A stretch of DNA of 64,000 bases from Siderastrea siderea (taxonomy: Eukaryota > Cnidaria > Anthozoa > Scleractinia > Rhizangiidae). Every line of letters begins with the position of its first letter. The stretch's first letter is position 1. Location of the stretch: NCBI GenBank assembly GCA_964030785.1, contig OZ034968.1:25485686-25549685 (forward strand), given 5' to 3'. The translations under genes were made by a program, and so were the position numbers. Of this stretch, positions 1-11,621 are shown piece by piece. The notes beneath the pieces were generated by a model. That model did no database searches. It was given only the letters and a program-made list of their open reading frames with translations, and was not told the DNA's origin.

Positions 1-266
1 GAATAAGCCATTTTACGAGCAGAATTTATCCAAGCCTACAATATATGCCAGCCGCGCTTCTTAAATATCTCAGGATAAAATAATTATGAAAAACACAATG
101 TTTTTAACGTCATTCTTACTAATTAAATAAGGAGCAATTATGCAGGAACAAGAGAGGATACTTTGCTCTTTTTCACTGCTTTAAGCCTGGTTTTCATATG
201 CCGCCGAAATACCTGCGACATAGCCGCCGGTACTGCTTGGGATACTGTTCCGACAGTATTGTCAGG
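1..266. repeat. Direct copy of part of the adjacent fold-back arm (181-256)
   Basis: Positions 181-256 repeat, almost base for base, positions 662-736 in the same orientation (both run from AAGCC through ATATGCCGCCGAAATACC to CTGTTCCGACAG). The rest of 1-266 shows no gene, RNA or further repeat that I can recognise. The duplicated piece probably belongs to an internal rearrangement of the fold-back element that follows. Confidence 0.7.
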
Positions 267-1586
267 TTGTCAGGTTGCAAGATCAGTAAATATGAGGGAA
301 GTTTCCATTTCTGTATTGCAAAAAGAGCACTTCTGGTGTTGTCCGTAATTCATTTTTTTTTCAAAAACTATAATTGATAGCCAGATGGCGATGGAGAAGT
401 TTAAATTGGAAAATGATATCTGAGCTTTTGGCACACGATCGTGTGTGCACAGTTAAAATCCGTTTTTCAAATCGATCTTTCCTTTTTCTAAACCACAATC
501 TCTATGCCATCTTTCCTGTATAGCTCTTGCTCTTTCCACGTTTACTTCACTTAAACACAAAGAAATCTGTGAACGGGCAATGGTTTATTTCACCTAGCAC
601 CCAGCTACAGATCCAGGCTTCTAATTTAAAAAAAAGACGTCGTCAACAGGTGCCCACAAATAAAGCCTAGTTCACATATGCCGCCGAAATACCTGCGACA
701 TAGCCGCCGGTACTGCTTGGGATACTGTTCCGACAGACGAGAACATACGCCGCCGGCAACAACAACCATCGCAGGCCTTTACCGCCGACGTTCCTGCGAA
801 GTTGATTTCAAGTCAACTTCGCAGGCTTACCGGCGTAAAGGCCTGTGATGGTTGTTGTTGCCGGCGGCGTACGTTCTCATATCGGAACAGTATCCCAGGC
901 AAGTACCGGCGGCTATGTAGCAGGTAGTTCGGCGGCATATGTGAACTAGGCTTTATTTGTGGGCACCTGTTGACGACGTCTTTTTTTTAAATTAGAAGCC
1001 TGGATCTGTAGCTGGGTGCTAGGTGAAATAAACCATTGCCCGTTCACAGATTTCTTTGTGTTTAAGTGAAGTAAACGTGGAAAGAGCAAGAGCTATACAG
1101 GAAAGATGGCATAGAGATTGTGGTTTAGAAAAAGGAAAGATCGATTTGAAAAACGGATTTTAACTGTGCACACACGATCGTGTGCCAAAAGCTCAAATAT
1201 CATTTTCCAATTTAAAGGAACTATGTCACGGCGTTTTCATTCATTTTTCTGATCTAACAAAATTATTTTCTCATTAACGGAAACCTCAAAATAATAGTTT
1301 CCTAAGTTAGAAAAACACCAAAGCAGTAATAATTAACCAAAACTAAACAAGGATGGTTACGACTGAGGGAGATTAAGACTGATTACGAATGACAAACTTG
1401 AAAAAACTTGCCAGCTTTTTCAAGTTGCGTTATCCGTGACGTAGCTCCTTTAAACTTCTCCATCGCCATCTGGCTATCAATTATAGTTTTTGAAAAAAAA
1501 ATGAATTACGGACAACACCAGAAGTGCTCTTTTTGCAATACAGAAATGGAAACCTCCCTCATATTTACTGATCTTGCAACCTGACA
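267..1586. mobile_element. Fold-back (long inverted repeat) element
   Basis: Arms 267-807 and about 812-1586 are inverted copies meeting almost without a spacer near 808-811 (GTTGATTT / CAAGTCAAC). The outer ends read CAGGTTGCAAGATCAG on the left and its complement on the right. The right arm carries one extra block, 1216-1449, annotated separately. There is no coding potential; short open frames here are different frames of the palindrome. It is a non-autonomous fold-back transposon or an inverted duplication of one; the superfamily is not determined. Confidence 0.8.
1216..1449. mobile_element. TTAA-flanked MITE inside the right fold-back arm
   Basis: A 234-bp insertion with terminal inverted repeats AGGAACTATGTCACGG / AGGAGCTACGTCACGG (14 of 16 match), flanked on both sides by TTAA (1212-1215 and 1450-1453). 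The opposite fold-back arm shows the empty site with a single TTAA at 401-404 (AAGTTTAAATTGG), so both the insertion and the 4-bp target duplication are read directly from the window. TTAA duplication with purine-first ends fits Kolobok-type elements; piggyBac also uses TTAA. Confidence 0.85.
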
Positions 1587-2322
1587 ATTTTTTTTTTGTG
1601 GGAACACCTTTCCATATGGCTGCAAACCTGCTTATTACTGCACAAAGGGAAATAAAGCGATAAATTGTTCACGGCTTTGGGTCTGAAACCAGATGTCTCC
1701 TGCAAATTAATTTCTGCTGCCTTTTGGCTCGTTTGACATTTGGAAATGTAAAGAGATAATTGCCTCTCAATTTTTAAGGGCTTCTTATCTTTTGTAGAAA
1801 GAAAAAGAAAAAGCTCCACCATTCCACCCGGAAAATACTAATTACCTTTCCTTGGCCACTTTTAAATTTTCTCTTACCTCTCATTGATCAGCTTTTTTTT
1901 CGAAACCAAGACCAAACAGAGGGCTACCCTGCAAGCAGAGGTTTCTTGGTCGCCCTATGTTCCGGTGGGCGAATAAGTAACCTCTGCGCAAAACCGTTAG
2001 ATTTCCTGTCGTGCATGTGCAACATTCGTCATACGCATCGTCACTTCCTGTCTTGCATATTTTGCGCTCGCGCACGTACGTCAGCTTGACCAAAACTTGC
2101 GAACTCCATGAAAACGTCACTTGCAACGGGCTTATTTGATCGTTACTTTAAACTTCAGATAAATGTAAGTAAAATAAACCTTTAAAGATTTCTGCCTTGT
2201 CCTTTCTGCTGATCTTCTGAGCTGGGAAAAGTGAGAGAAGTTTTGTAAAAAAGAAAAAAATGATATGTCGCGTAAGCAGGTTTGCTGGCGAATCACAGCG
2301 CGCACATTTTTAGAAACTAATT
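1587..2322. other. Intergenic; contains half of a distant inverted pair
   Basis: No gene is recognised. Positions 1923-1996 (CTGCAAGCAGAGGTTTC onward) reappear in opposite orientation at about 8598-8665, interrupted by a few small indels. This marks two copies of one unclassified repeat in opposite orientation. Confidence 0.5.
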
Positions 2323-2505
2323 AACAAATTGACGTCAGCTTTTTATGCGTCTGTCGTCTTATTGATGATAAATTTCGTCATAACATTGTCAAAGTGTTGT
2401 AGATTCACGAGCCGCAGGCGAGTGGATCTACAACAAACTTTGACAATGTTACGAAATTTATCATCAATAAGAGGACAGACGCATAAAAAACTGACGTCAA
2501 TTTGT
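2323..2505. mobile_element. Hairpin MITE
   Basis: Near-perfect inverted repeat: the left arm runs from AACAAATTGACGTCAG through TTATTGATGATAAATTTCG to about 2407, and the right arm from about 2420 mirrors it and ends at CTGACGTCAATTTGT. A related, decayed copy of the same sequence is visible at about 2955-3020 (CGTCTGTACTCTTATTGACG). Non-coding. Confidence 0.8.
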
Positions 2506-3170
2506 TTTTACAATAACAAAAAGCCCAAACTGATTTTCAAACGAAGGAAACAAAAGCTATCTAGAGTCAATGGAAGATGCGATTGCTGCAGAATCTGAAT
2601 TTCATCGCTGTAATTCGGAGAATCACAGCCTCGTAAATGGAAACTTTAGTAAGAATAGGTCAGAAATACAAGGACAAATTCGAATTGCTCAACTAACCTT
2701 TAATCCAGTGAAAACTGTTCACAAAATAATCCGATAAAACACGGTTCAGCTTAATTTCATCGACAGCACAAATTCCCGCTCACCGCCGATTTTCAGGTCT
2801 GAATCCACAATAAACATCCTCATCTTTTCGCTCTAAGGTTGCAATGGTTTCTTCAGTTTTAACCCATAAATTTTAGATGATTTCCTCATTGACGACTACT
2901 AGATTTGTGGTACAATTCTCGCCTCATCAAGAACGCAGCACTAAAACGTTTGACAAAACTTTTGCTGATTGCGTCAGCTTTACGTGTTTCATCCGTCTGT
3001 ACTCTTATTGACGATAAAAATTAGCCAATCAGCGCGCGAGAATTCGCTCAGTTATTGTAAAAATTCCATTTTGAGACGACATTACGGCTTTATAATGACG
3101 GCTAGTTGGGACACAGGTAGCCCAAGCTCCTAAGGGAGCCGTCAACATGACATTGCGTGACAGCGTTATA
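2506..3170. other. Intergenic repeat relics
   Basis: Holds the decayed relative of the hairpin MITE at about 2955-3020. The stretch just before 3171 (CATTGCGTGACAGCGTTATA) is the left flank of the next element. No gene is recognised. Confidence 0.5.
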
Positions 3171-6100
3171 CAGTAGGACCCTGGTAACTCGAACTCTGAA
3201 GGGAAACGAAAAACAGTTCGAGTTAGCAGGGGTTCGAGTTATCGGGGTCGATTGAATATTCAATTTGCCAGGTTAATATTTGATAGTTTACTGATTTTTC
3301 AGCACCTCAGTACACGGTACAGTGCAAATTAAACTTATCCCTTCAGAAACTTTAACACGATTATGCATTCTTATGATAATAAGAGTCAAGAGTTATAAGA
3401 GCAAATCCGTACAAAAATCAAACATTGAGCGGCAAAGCTTGAAAATTCAAATTTGCTCTTCTTTTGCAAGGTGGTAGCCCTTTGTAAGTATCCAAACGCT
3501 GCGTAGTTTTTCCTTGAAATAACTCTTTATTTCTGAGTTAAACGAAAAACTCCGTTCATAGCTCTAAGCTCGATTTTGCGAGACCAGGAAGGGTAAAAAT
3601 TCCTTCAAGTTCACTCGACTTGCGTATCAAAACTATTGAACCGGGGAAGGCTGTAATACTACCAATTTGTTGTATGACCCTTCGTCGTCCAAACTGTATG
3701 ATTTTATAAACTTAAGACTAATCATAGTGTTCAAGGGAATAAAAAAGATTAAGGCTTCTTTTTGTTACCTCAATCGACAGGTCAAAAAGAACGACGAGTT
3801 TGACCATGTGCCTTTACTTGGAATTTCATAAAACTTTGGTTTTAAAGACTAATGATATTGTACTTTTGAATTATGTTAAGATTTGTTTGGGCAAATGATT
3901 TTAGAATATTCAGGAAATTTTTTAAAATCGTGCTTACAAAGCGCAAAATCACGCCATCTGATGATTGCGTGACCAAGAGTGACCTGGCATAGAATTCCTT
4001 CAGTTGGATCGGCAACGTTGACGCATAAAACAACTTAAAAATACTAACCTGTACACGGATATGTTATTCTTAGTGGTCCAAAGTGTTTGCTTTGTGCGAA
4101 CGTTTCATACGTACGTGTACCGTTGTTCTTCAATTTCACCGAACGGCGAACATTCTCCAACCGAAACGTCACAATGCTGCTTCTTTACATCTTTCCTCTC
4201 CTTGTGCTATGGACAAAATATTCCCGTCAAATCTGCTAAATGATCCTTTACATTAGTCGTAAAAGCAATTTACTTCAAGCGTCCATCGGGAGATTTTCCA
4301 TCTTGCAGTTGTTTCAGTTGTTTACCTGTCGAGCGGTTACAAGTCGTTGCAAAAATTTGCATACATCCTGACCAGTACACGTGATTGCGATAGGATTTTC
4401 TGACTTCCTTTCCGATTCTTTGATCTGCCGCCGTCCAGGATTTTGTACGAAGATACCGGCTGTCAACCAGTTTAACGCTTACGCATGCTGTGAATGTCGT
4501 CAAAAAGTGTGCGCCCTGTGATACGCTTTCAAATTTGTTCTACGCAACAGATTTGCAAAATTCTTTTTCCCAAAACTTCTGATGTCAGAAAGATGTAAGT
4601 AGCCATCAGTCCGCTTGATCATTGAAAGCGAGGCAGAGCTTATCGGCTTGTGCGCACCAGAACCAGCTTTTATGCAGTGCAATATCAGGGTATCTGTCCG
4701 TTTCACCGATCCGAGTTCGGCACTGGATGGCGGAGGAACTCGAGTGCACGCCAAGTTCCTTCTGAAATCGCCCATCGCAGTACTGGAAAAAGAAAACTAA
4801 CTTAACATAAAGGTGACAGGGGAGTGGGGAAGGAGGTATCGAAGCCGTTAATTTTCAGCAAACAGGTGTCCTTGTTCCTGTGGGCTAAGCTAATGGCAAC
4901 AAATTGAGAGGGGAGGGGGCTAGTAAAATAATAATACATGGCTTTTGAACTGACTAATCTCTCTTTTGATAAGAATATGCAATGCCTTCTTCTTGAAAAC
5001 TAATAAAATAAGTAGAAATTTAGCAGTAAAAATGTGAAATTCGCTATATTTGAATAAATGGGCGACAAATGCCCCATACCCGGGCAGACCACTGATGACA
5101 AATGCCCCACGCTGGAGAACGACAAATGCCTGGTCGGGGGAGGAGGAATGGTCACGCTCGGAATCGACTGAGCCATAAGATTTTGGTGTAGTCCTTAACC
5201 TTGCCATAACCGGCGCCATACTTTGTTTCTCTACATAAATAAACTTGATTAACTGCAAGGCCGAGTTTAGTATAAAACAAAATGATTGGACTCGGGAAAC
5301 GACTATATATTTTCATGCTAGAAACTGAAGCTCGACGTTTTTGCCATTCTTCAAAAAATACTGCAGCAGCAATTTGTTCAGGTCACATTAAGTGCAAGCA
5401 ACCATACATTGACATTTTATAAGAACCTGTCAAGGGCTGTGAATGCCACAGAAATAAATGGGAACTGCTTGTCCCCACTGTAATAAGCCAATATACCTCT
5501 CTGCTAGAACGGAATACCCCAAAACATGTCTAAGTCCATCTTATTTGAATTATGTCTAGTACAGCAACGGACCTTTGGGTGTTAGGTTTCAGCTCTTTCT
5601 TTTGTTTTCTTGGTTGGAAGTACTAAGCTACTGAGCTTCTCGCATATAGCTTTCTTGATAGTCAAGGTATTCCTATGGAACGCTTAGACTGGGGAATAGG
5701 TGGGTGAGCAGTGCTACATGCACACTCTAAGATAGCAAGTGCCAAGTTGAAATAATAAGTGCAAACTGCGTGACAGGCCGGTGGGTGAAAGGAAAATTCT
5801 GCCACCTAAAAATACACATGCCTGGCCCTCATGCTCTTTATAACCACCTAGCGCTCACTCTGTTAGAAAAGTGTACTTTTCTATGATGATGATATGATGT
5901 CAATCTAAACTGGACTATCTATCTCAGCACGTATTTTAATGGTTGTTTCATGCATATCCCTTATGGAAATAGGGTGAGTTCCCCTCATTCCTGCAGTAAT
6001 GACAATGTATCTCTTTTGCTAAATTTATTTGAAGCCAGCCATAAGCCCCTGAAGTAAGCAACTATCTTGTATATTACTAAAGATATAGCGTATACCTTTA

Positions 6101-7700
6101 CTTCTCCTTGGTCTTAGTTCTAGCCTCTGTACAGACAAATTTTTTCGCAATTTTTTTCGCAATTTTTTTGAGGCGAGGGTAAGTTTGCACCCAGGCTCCC
6201 CCGCGAGCAAACCATGGTCACGCCTCGGAAATCATGTAGCGTATCACGTAAGCGTAACATCACTGACTGAAGCTGTACCATTGAAAGGCCTCTTCAACTA
6301 TCCCACTTTTGAAAATGGTTTTGAGAAGATTAAACGTCAATTTTCACAAAACAGTGACATTGATGGGACAAGGAGCACAAAGATACATGAATTGAAACAT
6401 TTCAAGTTTGGAGCCGTAACTATTCAAACAACCACCGAGCAACTGTCAAAGCTCATTAGATCTGCATTCAACGAACGGCAAAAATAAAGACTTTGGAGCC
6501 GTTAGAATACCATATCTCTGTACAGGTTAGTACACTGAGGTTGTTTTATGCGTCTACGTCGCTGATATTTCCAACTGAAGGATTGCGTGATTTTATGCTT
6601 TCCATGCACCGGTTTTCAAAACTTTCCTGAAAATTCCAAAATTGTTTGCCCAAACTAAACTTTAAGTACTTCAAAAGGACAATTTAGTTAGGCCTTAAAT
6701 ACTTAATTTTATGACATTCTGAGTAAAGGCACATGGTCAAATTTGTTGTTCTTTTTGATCCATCGATTGACCGAAAAAATGAAAGCCTTTTGCTTTTGGC
6801 TTTTTTTCAATACTTAGATAAATCCCATGTTTATGAAATCTTGACATCTGGACGACGAAGAGTCATAAAACAAATTGGTGGTATTACATCCTTTCCCAGT
6901 TCAACAGTTTTGGTACGCGAGTCATGTGAACATGAAGGAATTTCAACCCTTCCTGGTCTCATTAAATCGAGCATAGAGCTGGAAACGGATTTATTTGCTT
7001 TTCTCAGAAATGAAGAGTTATTTCAAGGAAAAACTACACAGCGTTTGTAAACTTACTAAGGGCTACCACCCTGCAAAAGAAGAGCGAATTTGATTTTTTG
7101 AGCTTTGCCGCTCATTTGCGATTATGTTTGATTCTTGTACGGATTTGCTCATAAGAGTTAGCGGGGGTTCGAGTTATCGGGTCGATTGAACATTCGATTT
7201 CCAGGTTAAAATTTGATAGTTTACTGATTTTTCAGCACCTCAGTACACAGAACAGTGCAAATTAAACTTATCCCTTCAGAAACTTTAACACGATTATGCA
7301 CGATTATACACTACTGTAAATGAAACTCAGTTACATTCAAGATCATAAGATCCGGAAATGACTGTCAAATATGTGATCTGTTCTTTGCACTAATTAAAAT
7401 CAAATTGCTGTATAGTGTTAGTTTTAGTGTTTTTACCGATTACACGACAAGAAGAGCTAATGGGATATTTCAATGGGCATCCGTGGTGAGTTGCAAGAAC
7501 CAGAATTCGAGTTATTGGGGTAAAGCTTGATCAAGGAAAACGAAATTTAGTTCGAGTTAGAGGGGAATTCGAGTTATCCGAGTTCGAGTTAACCAAGTAA
7601 AAATAACTGAAAAGTGGGGTCAAATCCAAGGGAAATGGGACTTAGTTCGAGTTAGAGGAGGAGTTCGAGTTATCGGAGTTCGAGTTACTGGGTTCTACTG
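3171..7700. mobile_element. Tigger/pogo-like DNA transposon (4.5 kb, fold-back derivative)
   Basis: The ends are CAGTAGGACCCTGGTAACTC on the left and the complement of CAGTAGAACCCAGTAACTC on the right, flanked by TA on each side. Subterminal regions carry multiple TTCGAGTTA motifs (3225-3260, 7150-7690). About 900 bp of the left end (to about 4060) is inverted-repeated by about 6490-7700. An empty copy of the insertion site (GACAT..GCGTAACAGCGTTATATTTATAAGAG, about 7877-7907) lies just downstream and confirms TA target duplication. CAGT ends plus TA point to the pogo/Tigger branch of Tc1/mariner. I see no intact transposase; the interior short frames are unrecognised, so it is probably non-autonomous. 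Confidence 0.75.
6185..7050 (+). pseudogene. Unrecognised open segments inside the Tigger-like element
   Basis: Two open frames, 6185-6487 and 6733-7050, lie in or next to the right arm. The second has a partly matching but stop-interrupted copy in the left arm (about 3480-3800, opposite strand), including a segment around SGRRRVIKQIGG. Both arms also share CAGGTTAGTA (6523-6533 and about 4040-4050), which resembles a splice donor. This suggests the arms derive from a once-coding region that is now decayed. I recognise no domain and assign no function. Confidence 0.3.
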
Positions 7701-8160
7701 TATTTATAAGAGTTTGTATGGGAATACAACGATCGTACAAAATAGTTCAAAAAAGGGGAAAGAGATTTCATAAAATCGACTTACCTTCCCATCTTCTGTG
7801 TATAACTTGTGTTTCTATGGCATTCGGAAGCGTTTCAAAGCGATTCCAGTGGGTTTAAAATTAGGTTCTCTGTATGACATTGCGTAACAGCGTTATATTT
7901 ATAAGAGTTTGTATGGGAATATAACGATCGTACAAAATAGTTCAAAATAGGGGAAAGAGGTATAATAAAATCGACTTATCTGCCCTCTTCTGTGTATAAC
8001 GCGTGTTTCTATGATTCGGAGGAGAGGACAACCGAGAACCTAAAACCCACTGGAACCGCTTTGAAACGCCTCCGAATGTCATAGAAACACAAGTTATACA
8101 CAGAAGATGGGAAGTTAAGTCGATTTTATTAAATCTCTTGAAGAGGACAACGAAAAACTG
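7701..8160. repeat. Direct and inverted repeat complex containing the empty site
   Basis: A unit beginning TTTATAAGAGTTTGTATGGG occurs at 7703-7835 and again at about 7899-8020. A segment of the first unit (about 7773-7858, AAATCGACTTACC to CCAGTGGGTTT) is repeated in inverse orientation at about 8055-8145. The sequence thus has direct and fold-back halves of one unclassified non-coding element, into which the Tigger-like element inserted. Confidence 0.7.
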
Positions 8161-9106
8161 ACACATATAATAGAAACAGAGCAGTTTTCATTCAAGAGCC
8201 ACGCAAGTTTTCGTCGATCAACAGCAACGATCATCAGAAACTGATTCGAAAGCCAGTTAAAATCGCTGGCTTATTTCCTTGACATCGCGCCGGAAATTCA
8301 GGACTTGAATGAACTACCGGAAGTGCTGTTTCGTACGAAAAATGATGCCACGTTATAAACTACTTTCTAAGTTCACTTGCTAGGGACCGTACTGAGGAAT
8401 TCACTGCAGACGAGATTTTTGCTTATATCAAAAAGTCGGTAAAGGTAATCGAAGAGCGCTTTTTCTAAACAGACGTGTTTATCTCGTCCATTTGTCTTGT
8501 ACCAGCTCCAAACCTTTCCAAAACCGGTTAGAAACCAGTATTTTTAATTAATTCGTCCAAAATCCTGGACGGCGGCAGATCAAAGAATCGGACTGTTTTG
8601 CGTAGAGATTATATACTTATTCGCATAGGGCGACCAAGAAACCTCTGCTTGCAGGATAACGCAGGACTCTCTTTCTAAATAGCTAGTATGTCTTGTTTTT
8701 GTTAGTAATCGTGTAATATGCAAGCCTTTTCGTATCACCCAGTTACCCTTAATAAGAATTTTAATAGTAATACTAGTAGATGTAGCTGTAGTCTGTTTAC
8801 TTGTTGTAGCATTCGTCAATAATATTAAAAAACAGAAAGAAAGAGAAACGTGGAATGAGCGATTATCTGCGACTTAAGGTTGCCTACAGTTTAGAATACC
8901 TGATCGCTACTTCAAACAGACTTTTTGTTGTACATATAAGTTTGTTTTCCCATAATTGCCCCCCCAATGATTTTGCCTAGAGGCAAAATCCCGAGGAGGC
9001 ATCCTTATATAGCTCGCGTGCATATAAAGTAAAGGGAAGTAAAGTACTTTCAGTTAAAATATACAGTATATATACCAGATCAAATCTCGATTTGCCAGAA
9101 CAGGGC
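8161..9106. other. Intergenic, no gene recognised
   Basis: The only structure seen is 8555-8590, the inverse of 4411-4450 (CCGATTCTTTGATCTGCC), and 8598-8665, the inverse of 1923-1996. A short hairpin (TTTTGCCTAGAGGCAAAA) lies at about 8971-8988. Confidence 0.4.
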
Positions 9107-9240
9107 GCGAACGGAATAGGTGGGTAATGATGACATTTCATCACTAAACGCCCGAACGGAATAAATGGGTAATGATGACGTAGCATCAGTAAATGCCCGA
9201 AGGGAATATATGGGTAATGTGACGGTACGGTGTCAGTAAA
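9107..9240. repeat. Short tandem array, about three units
   Basis: Three imperfect units share GAACGGAATAGGTGGGTAATG / GAACGGAATAAATGGGTAATG / GAAGGGAATATATGGGTAATG, each followed by GACG.. CATCAGTAAA-like sequence. The period is about 50-55 bp. Non-coding. Confidence 0.65.
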
Positions 9241-11390
9241 TCAAAAATCTCTATCTAGGGGGTGCTCGGCATTCAAAGGAAACGCGTGGGTTGTTCTTCC
9301 GTCAGTCATACTGCCTTAACCGCACATGTGTTCAGTATAAAAATCCGGTATAGCAGTTGTTTTGAAGGCGGGAGAGAAACTGAAGTTTTTAGTTACGTTT
9401 GCCTCTTGCGATTATTCCCATAGAAAGCCAACTAAAATTTCTAGTAAATTCTCTGGCCAATAGAAGGAAAAGTTCGAGTTTGGCCTAAGAAATTTTGGAT
9501 CCAGAGACGCTGCGTATTTGTCAGACACGCATCATACACAAATCATTGATTGCAAACGATTAGTCAAACACAAATCACTTTGGAGGACTGAAAGACTAGG
9601 TCCACAAACAAGCAAGCGTTGCTTAGCGAACTAGTGAATCTCAACACCAGTTAACCTTACAGACTTCAATTTTGTTTTTTAAACTCGCCAGAAATATTGC
9701 GTTACAAGATTGCATTAGGTCGCGTGGAAACTCAACAACGTAGCACTTCCCCTCAGAAATAGCTCATGGAAACGGTGAATTTCTTGAGAAATTTCTAGGT
9801 CGAATTTTTCAGTTTTTGTGTGCTTGCAAGTCGAGCCGCGACCTCATTATTTATAACTTTTCAGTATGTTTTGGGCGACTACTGAAATTTCAGTGCATTA
9901 ACAAATACTGACGAATATAGCCGCTTTTTCGATTTTACTTGTCAATGATTGATTTCGAATTTAATGAAATGCGTCCGAGAAAGCACATTTTGTATGAAAA
10001 GTTACGTTCGCGGTGCTTTACTGTTTACATTGCGTATATGGAAATTATTTCCATGTCGCGGGAAGTTGCTCTCCCACATTTTAGTGCAATTTGCCCATGA
10101 ACTTTCCACTACGATGTTTGTTCTAATAAAGAAAGATTATCGAAAGAAGATCGGACGAAGAAATCGTTCACCTCGCATTACTGTTTATATTTTAAGGCAC
10201 GCGACTCATGCAATTAGCTTCACCTTAAGTTTATTCTCTTGCTGTTCTTCTAATTTGTCCCTCATTCAATTAATAGGTTCGACTAATTTGCACCCAAACA
10301 ATACCCAAACACAAAGAAGGTCCATGGTTGCCAACCATGGAACTTCTTTCTGTCGGACAGAAAAAGTAGAGCTCATTTGCATTATATCCAGCATTTTTAG
10401 CCCTCCTTTTCGAAATCTAACATAAGCGAACAGCGTGTCATGATCACTTTATCTTGTGTGCGATGTTGCCAGCTTTTGTTGTGCTTGTGTTAGGCCTTTC
10501 TCGAGTATTGCTCACCTGTGTTTCATTAAATACTCACTCCTAGAGAATTGAAGTGATGATCTTAAACGCGAAAATGGCGACCTCTTTCAATTATTTCTCT
10601 TGGCGTATCCTACCGCGATATGGGGTCAAGAACTACGTAGTTAGCTATATGAATCTGTAGTAACGGATCCTTCGAACAACCTCCACAGACTGCTTCCTTC
10701 GAAGCATTTTTCCAGCTATAACTTGAGGCCCGAGCAAAGGTTAATCTCCCACGAACGTACAATGATCGTTTTAATACTCATTTCATTGGAAGTGCTGTGT
10801 GAAAAAATCATTGGTTCAATAAAAGAACTAACGGTCTATCCATTACTCAAAACGTGTGAATACTTACTGAATCAATCAAATGAGGGACCAAAATCATGAA
10901 ACTTGTGTTGCGATCAGATTAGAAATTGAACGATGACCGTGTAAAAGGGTTTTCGAAACCAGTGGCTGCTAAGATTCCTTACATTCCTATTCTTTAGCAG
11001 ACTATACTAGGTCATCGATCGTTCTGATCGAAACAAAGATAGACCTGCCTTTAAGAATGACATTTTGATAAGGGCCAATTAATGCACTAAAACACTTTCC
11101 AAGCGCTTTACCAGTTTTAGAAGCTTAAAAAATAATCGTATGTTTATTCTTGAAGGATATGGAGCGCCGATTTCAAGCTAAGTAAACCTTTAATTCCTCA
11201 CTGACTTTTCTAATGTTGTTTAATTATGGATTGTTCCTCCAAATTATATAGATCAGCATAAAATGATTCTGACTCATTCAAAATATTTTGAGGGTCATTT
11301 GTTAGTTCCAACTTTTCTTCAATTTTTTTTTCTAAATTTCGCAAATATTTACTTACTAATCTTTCACCCAACTCACACCAGGGGCCCGTT
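9241..11390. other. Long intergenic stretch without recognised features
   Basis: About 2.1 kb without a gene, RNA or repeat I can support. A short perfect hairpin, GTCCATGGTTGCCAACCATGG, sits at about 10320-10340. An open frame at 9949-10425 (plus, 158 codons) has no recognisable motif, signal or splice context and is treated as chance. Confidence 0.4.
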
Positions 11391-11621
11391 TCTCGAAACT
11401 CCCGATAACTTTCCGGGCCCGAAAACTATTTTAGGTGCACAATATTCTCGAATAGCTTTACAATTTTTATTGATTTTGAAAGCCAAATTTTAATCTTTGT
11501 AATTTCGTGAAGCATATCGCTACGTTTGCGCCAATAATTACCATTAGCTGACAAATAAATGAGCTCGAAAAAATACTTACCGGGCCCAGAAAGTTATCGG
11601 GAGTTTCGAGAAACGGGCCCC
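11391..11621. mobile_element. MITE with 41-bp terminal inverted repeats
   Basis: The left end GGGGCCCGTTTCTCGAAACT continues to CCGGGCCCG at 11431; the right end 11581-11621 is its complement with one mismatch. The interior is 149 bp and AT-rich. No target duplication is evident. A decayed copy of the left end occurs at about 38701-38760 (GGGGCTCGTTCTTAAAACTCC). Non-autonomous; superfamily not determined. Confidence 0.85.

Noticed and set aside
9107..9240. CRISPR-like repeat array
   Set aside because: Only three imperfect units without unique spacers, in an animal genome.
9949..10425. 158-codon open frame (plus)
   Set aside because: One of the longer frames in the window, but the translation has no recognisable motif, no paralogue in the window and no nearby splice or promoter support.
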